Below are positions 63,194-64,000 of a stretch of DNA of 64,000 nucleotides, in pieces (positions within the stretch are counted from its first letter, which is position 1; every line of letters starts with the position of its first letter). This stretch comes from Flavobacterium difficile. Its GTDB lineage: Bacteria; Bacteroidota; Bacteroidia; Flavobacteriales; Flavobacteriaceae. Both the position numbers and the translations under genes were made by a program. The stretch spans positions 558,001-622,000 of the forward strand of contig NZ_JAAJBT010000002.1 in the NCBI RefSeq assembly GCF_011392115.1, given 5' to 3'. Under the pieces are notes generated by a model. It ran no database searches, had not been told where the DNA came from, and was given only the letters and a program-made list of their open reading frames with translations.

Positions 63194-64000
63194 TTAATCA
63201 GTTAAAATATAATGGAATACTTCTTCCCAGTTTTGTAAATCTTCATTGGTAGGATAAGGCGTTTTATTTCCTTTAAATTGGTGTTTACCTTTTACAAATT
63301 CTGTAATCAATTGCGCTAAATTTACAGCATTCGTTTCTTCAAAAAAAGTAACCTTTTCATAATCGCCACAGGTTTCTTTTGCATAAGGTAAATTGGCTAA
63401 AAAAAGAGGTTTTTTATAAGCTTTTGCTTCCGAAATTGGTAAACCCCAAGTTTCAATTTTTGAGGGGAATATAAGGCAATCCATACTGTTGTACATAGAA
63501 AGTAATTGTTTCCTTTTTACTTTTCCATAAAATACAACATTATTTAAAAAACTATATTCTTTGATTAAAAATCGCGCATATTTTTCTTTACTATCTTTAA
63601 TTGTTGTAAAGTGAAATTGACATTTATCTTTAATTTCGTGAGGCAATATTTTTATCGCTTCTAAAATGGTTTCATGGTTTTTAAAACTTCTAGGAAAACT
63701 AGGATAAAAAAAGTGAATTTTACCGGTTTCAAAATTATATGTTTCTGTTGTAATTTCTTCTACAAATTCTGGTAAGGCTACTTTAACATTCTTAATCTGA
63801 AAACGTTTTTCAAACACTTCCTTGATCCAATGTTGTTGTACAAAAACGGTGTGGTTTTTAGTTATGTTTATTTGAAACAATGTATCATAAAATAAAGAAA
63901 AAACACCAATTTTATAATCGAATTTCCAATCTTTCCATGTTGGTTTGAAAAAGGTAGTGGGATGATGACAATACACAAATTGTTTTTTTGCCATTACTCT
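63194..64000 (-). CDS. GT-B glycosyltransferase, 5' end outside the window
   Basis: The C-terminal 268 residues of a glycosyltransferase in the GT4 style: FFYPSFPRSFKNHETILEAI, VFYGKVKRKQLLSMYNSMDC and LIFPSKIETWGLPISEAKAY with the conserved Glu. The frame stays open to the right edge (RVMAKKQ), and family members have a complete N-terminal domain, so the ATG at 63994 is probably internal and the gene begins outside. Surface polysaccharide synthesis is likely. Confidence 0.88.
   Translation of the reverse strand, partial: RVMAKKQFVYCHHPTTFFKPTWKDWKFDYKIGVFSLFYDTLFQINITKNHTVFVQQHWIKEVFEKRFQIKNVKVALPEFVEEITTETYNFETGKIHFFYPSFPRSFKNHETILEAIKILPHEIKDKCQFHFTTIKDSKEKYARFLIKEYSFLNNVVFYGKVKRKQLLSMYNSMDCLIFPSKIETWGLPISEAKAYKKPLFLANLPYAKETCGDYEKVTFFEETNAVNLAQLITEFVKGKHQFKGNKTPYPTNEDLQNWEEVFHYILTD

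Overview
The window looks like a chromosomal segment of a low-GC Bacteroidota, most likely Flavobacterium or a close relative (Flavobacteriaceae). The evidence is the many TAnnTTTG -7 boxes typical of the Bacteroidota primary sigma factor, many lipoproteins ending their signal in S-C-x-x, a type IX secretion component (PorQ) with a substrate carrying a type A sorting domain, flavobacterial families (DUF4920, DUF6146, DUF6787, DUF3667, DUF983) and a cyclophilin-FKBP fusion. No rRNA, tRNA, CRISPR array, transposase, phage gene or integrase was found.

Layout. 1-1278: end of a NYN/OST-HTH protein and a NUDIX hydrolase. 1732-8203: accessory block of eight same-strand genes of mostly unknown function, separated by long imperfectly palindromic repeats of two families (about 130 bp each). 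Each repeat begins with AAC just behind a stop codon and ends with GTT just before the next gene. This is the architecture of integron cassettes with attC sites, but there is no integrase in view; it is the most unusual part of the window. 8407-13267: secreted nuclease-fold protein, a lipoprotein/TPR-histidine kinase/response regulator locus and a divergent membrane protein behind a repeat-rich control region. 13268-13869: a decayed AraC-type regulator.

13870-31627: mostly housekeeping genes: sulfur metabolism (persulfide dioxygenase-rhodanese), SDR, transaldolase-like aldolase, YbiT-type ABC-F, trmD, dual-family prolyl isomerase, c-type cytochromes, ilvE, msrB and porQ. 31628-34845: cmk between two 14-bp tandem repeat arrays, then rpsA with a long leader. 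34959-46109: BLUF photoreceptor, fasciclin protein, LOG protein, uvrA, a chain of small lipoprotein/membrane genes (one with an apparent frameshift), serA and serC, acyl-CoA reductase. 46233-56300: ferredoxin, ychF, a GAF histidine kinase, topoisomerase IV genes parE and parC with a lipoprotein gene between them. 56349-64000: a T9SS cargo protein, TerC, an operon of tiny membrane proteins, murQ and a surface-polysaccharide glycosyltransferase cluster that runs off the right edge.

Both ends are cut inside genes. Several starts were moved downstream of the longest open frame because a -7 box lies inside or just before the extended part. Family names come from recognising sequence patterns only; no database search was run.
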